A program made the translations under genes and the position numbers. Of a stretch of 64,000 nucleotides of DNA, positions 63,706 to 64,000 are shown in pieces (the first letter of the stretch is position 1; each line of letters opens with the position of its first letter). The notes beneath the pieces were generated by a model. It was given only the letters and a program-made list of their open reading frames with translations, was not told the DNA's origin and did not search any database. The stretch comes from Rhynchopus sp. YZ270_cl-10 (lineage: Eukaryota; Euglenozoa; Diplonemea; Diplonemida; Diplonemidae). The stretch lies in contig OZ037866.1 in assembly GCA_964035575.1 (NCBI GenBank), positions 868,001 through 932,000 of the forward strand, read 5' to 3'.

Positions 63706-64000
63706 ATGGATCGAAGAGTGGTCCTCTTGTTGTTGGCAGTGGTGTGTGTGTCTGGTGCGGACTATGAATACGTAGGGTGTTACCAGGACGCCAAGACGCC
63801 GAAGGACTTCTCGGCAGGGGCGTTCCAGAACACGTATGCGAGCCTGGAGTTGTGCTCAGCGCTCTGCTCGAGCACCACCGCGGGTATCGGTGGGCCGTAC
63901 GCGTACTTCGCTACACAGTACGGACGTGCCTGCTTCTGTGGTGACACGTACGGTACATACGGCGTGCTGGATGAGTCGAAGTGCGATATGGCCTGCGACC
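63706..64000 (+). CDS. Secreted WSC-domain protein, 5' end only
   Basis: The start MDRRVVLLLLAVVCVSG is a signal peptide. A WSC domain begins at once: YEYVGCYQDA, then LELCSALCSS, YFATQYGRACFCGDTYG and KCDMACD at the window edge, matching the expected cysteine spacing. The frame is open to the last base, so the gene continues beyond 64,000. GC-rich third positions agree with the other genes. It is the third signal-peptide gene of this neighbourhood and, like the gene at 54,766, starts with WSC. Whether eight TM segments follow cannot be seen. Confidence 0.9.
   Translation, partial: MDRRVVLLLLAVVCVSGADYEYVGCYQDAKTPKDFSAGAFQNTYASLELCSALCSSTTAGIGGPYAYFATQYGRACFCGDTYGTYGVLDESKCDMACD

Overview
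The window is nuclear DNA of a unicellular eukaryote. It holds spliceosomal introns, a eukaryotic DNA polymerase epsilon catalytic subunit, the shared RNA polymerase subunit RPB10, secreted WSC and discoidin (F5/8 type C) proteins, and wide T-, C- and G-rich spacers packed with short palindromic elements. I cannot fix the lineage from sequence alone. No rRNA, tRNA, CRISPR array, reverse transcriptase or virus-like gene was recognised.

Layout. 0-4.2 kb: repeat-bearing spacer and a small minus-strand gene. 4.4-9.1 kb: a 1,568-residue protein with an RIIa-like docking domain followed by 25 SH3/KOW-like repeats. 10.6-14.1 kb: two two-exon genes, one coiled-coil/acidic and one probably membrane-bound. 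15.7-35.7 kb: a tandem duplication of about 10 kb. Each unit carries one transmembrane discoidin-repeat gene (4 domains in unit A, 6 in unit B) and one secreted gene with a novel N-terminal domain plus two discoidin domains. The units differ by insertions of palindromic elements, so each serves as a near empty-site reference for the other. 36-47.7 kb: RPB10 (two exons), an ABHD13/BEM46-like hydrolase (three exons) and POLE (three exons). 49.9-64 kb: three genes of a secreted or membrane WSC type, two of them clear eight-TM paralogues and the third cut by the window edge. Between the last two lie several MITEs and a tiny three-exon gene.

Splicing. Seven well-supported introns all begin GTATG(G/T/C) and range from 46 to 353 nt. 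This consensus helped recover small exons, including the C-terminus of RPB10 and an 88-residue protein.

Mobile and repeated DNA. There is a recurrent hairpin family with a GNRA tetraloop and covarying stems. There are TA-flanked MITEs whose interiors are built of one iterated short motif, a hAT-type MITE with a perfect 8-bp target duplication, and an element carrying a small zinc-finger ORF followed by a perfect 70-bp inverted copy of its own 3' part. A dispersed element with a splice-acceptor-like end lies inside one host intron. The hairpin family and the zinc-finger foldback are the strongest candidates for something undescribed.
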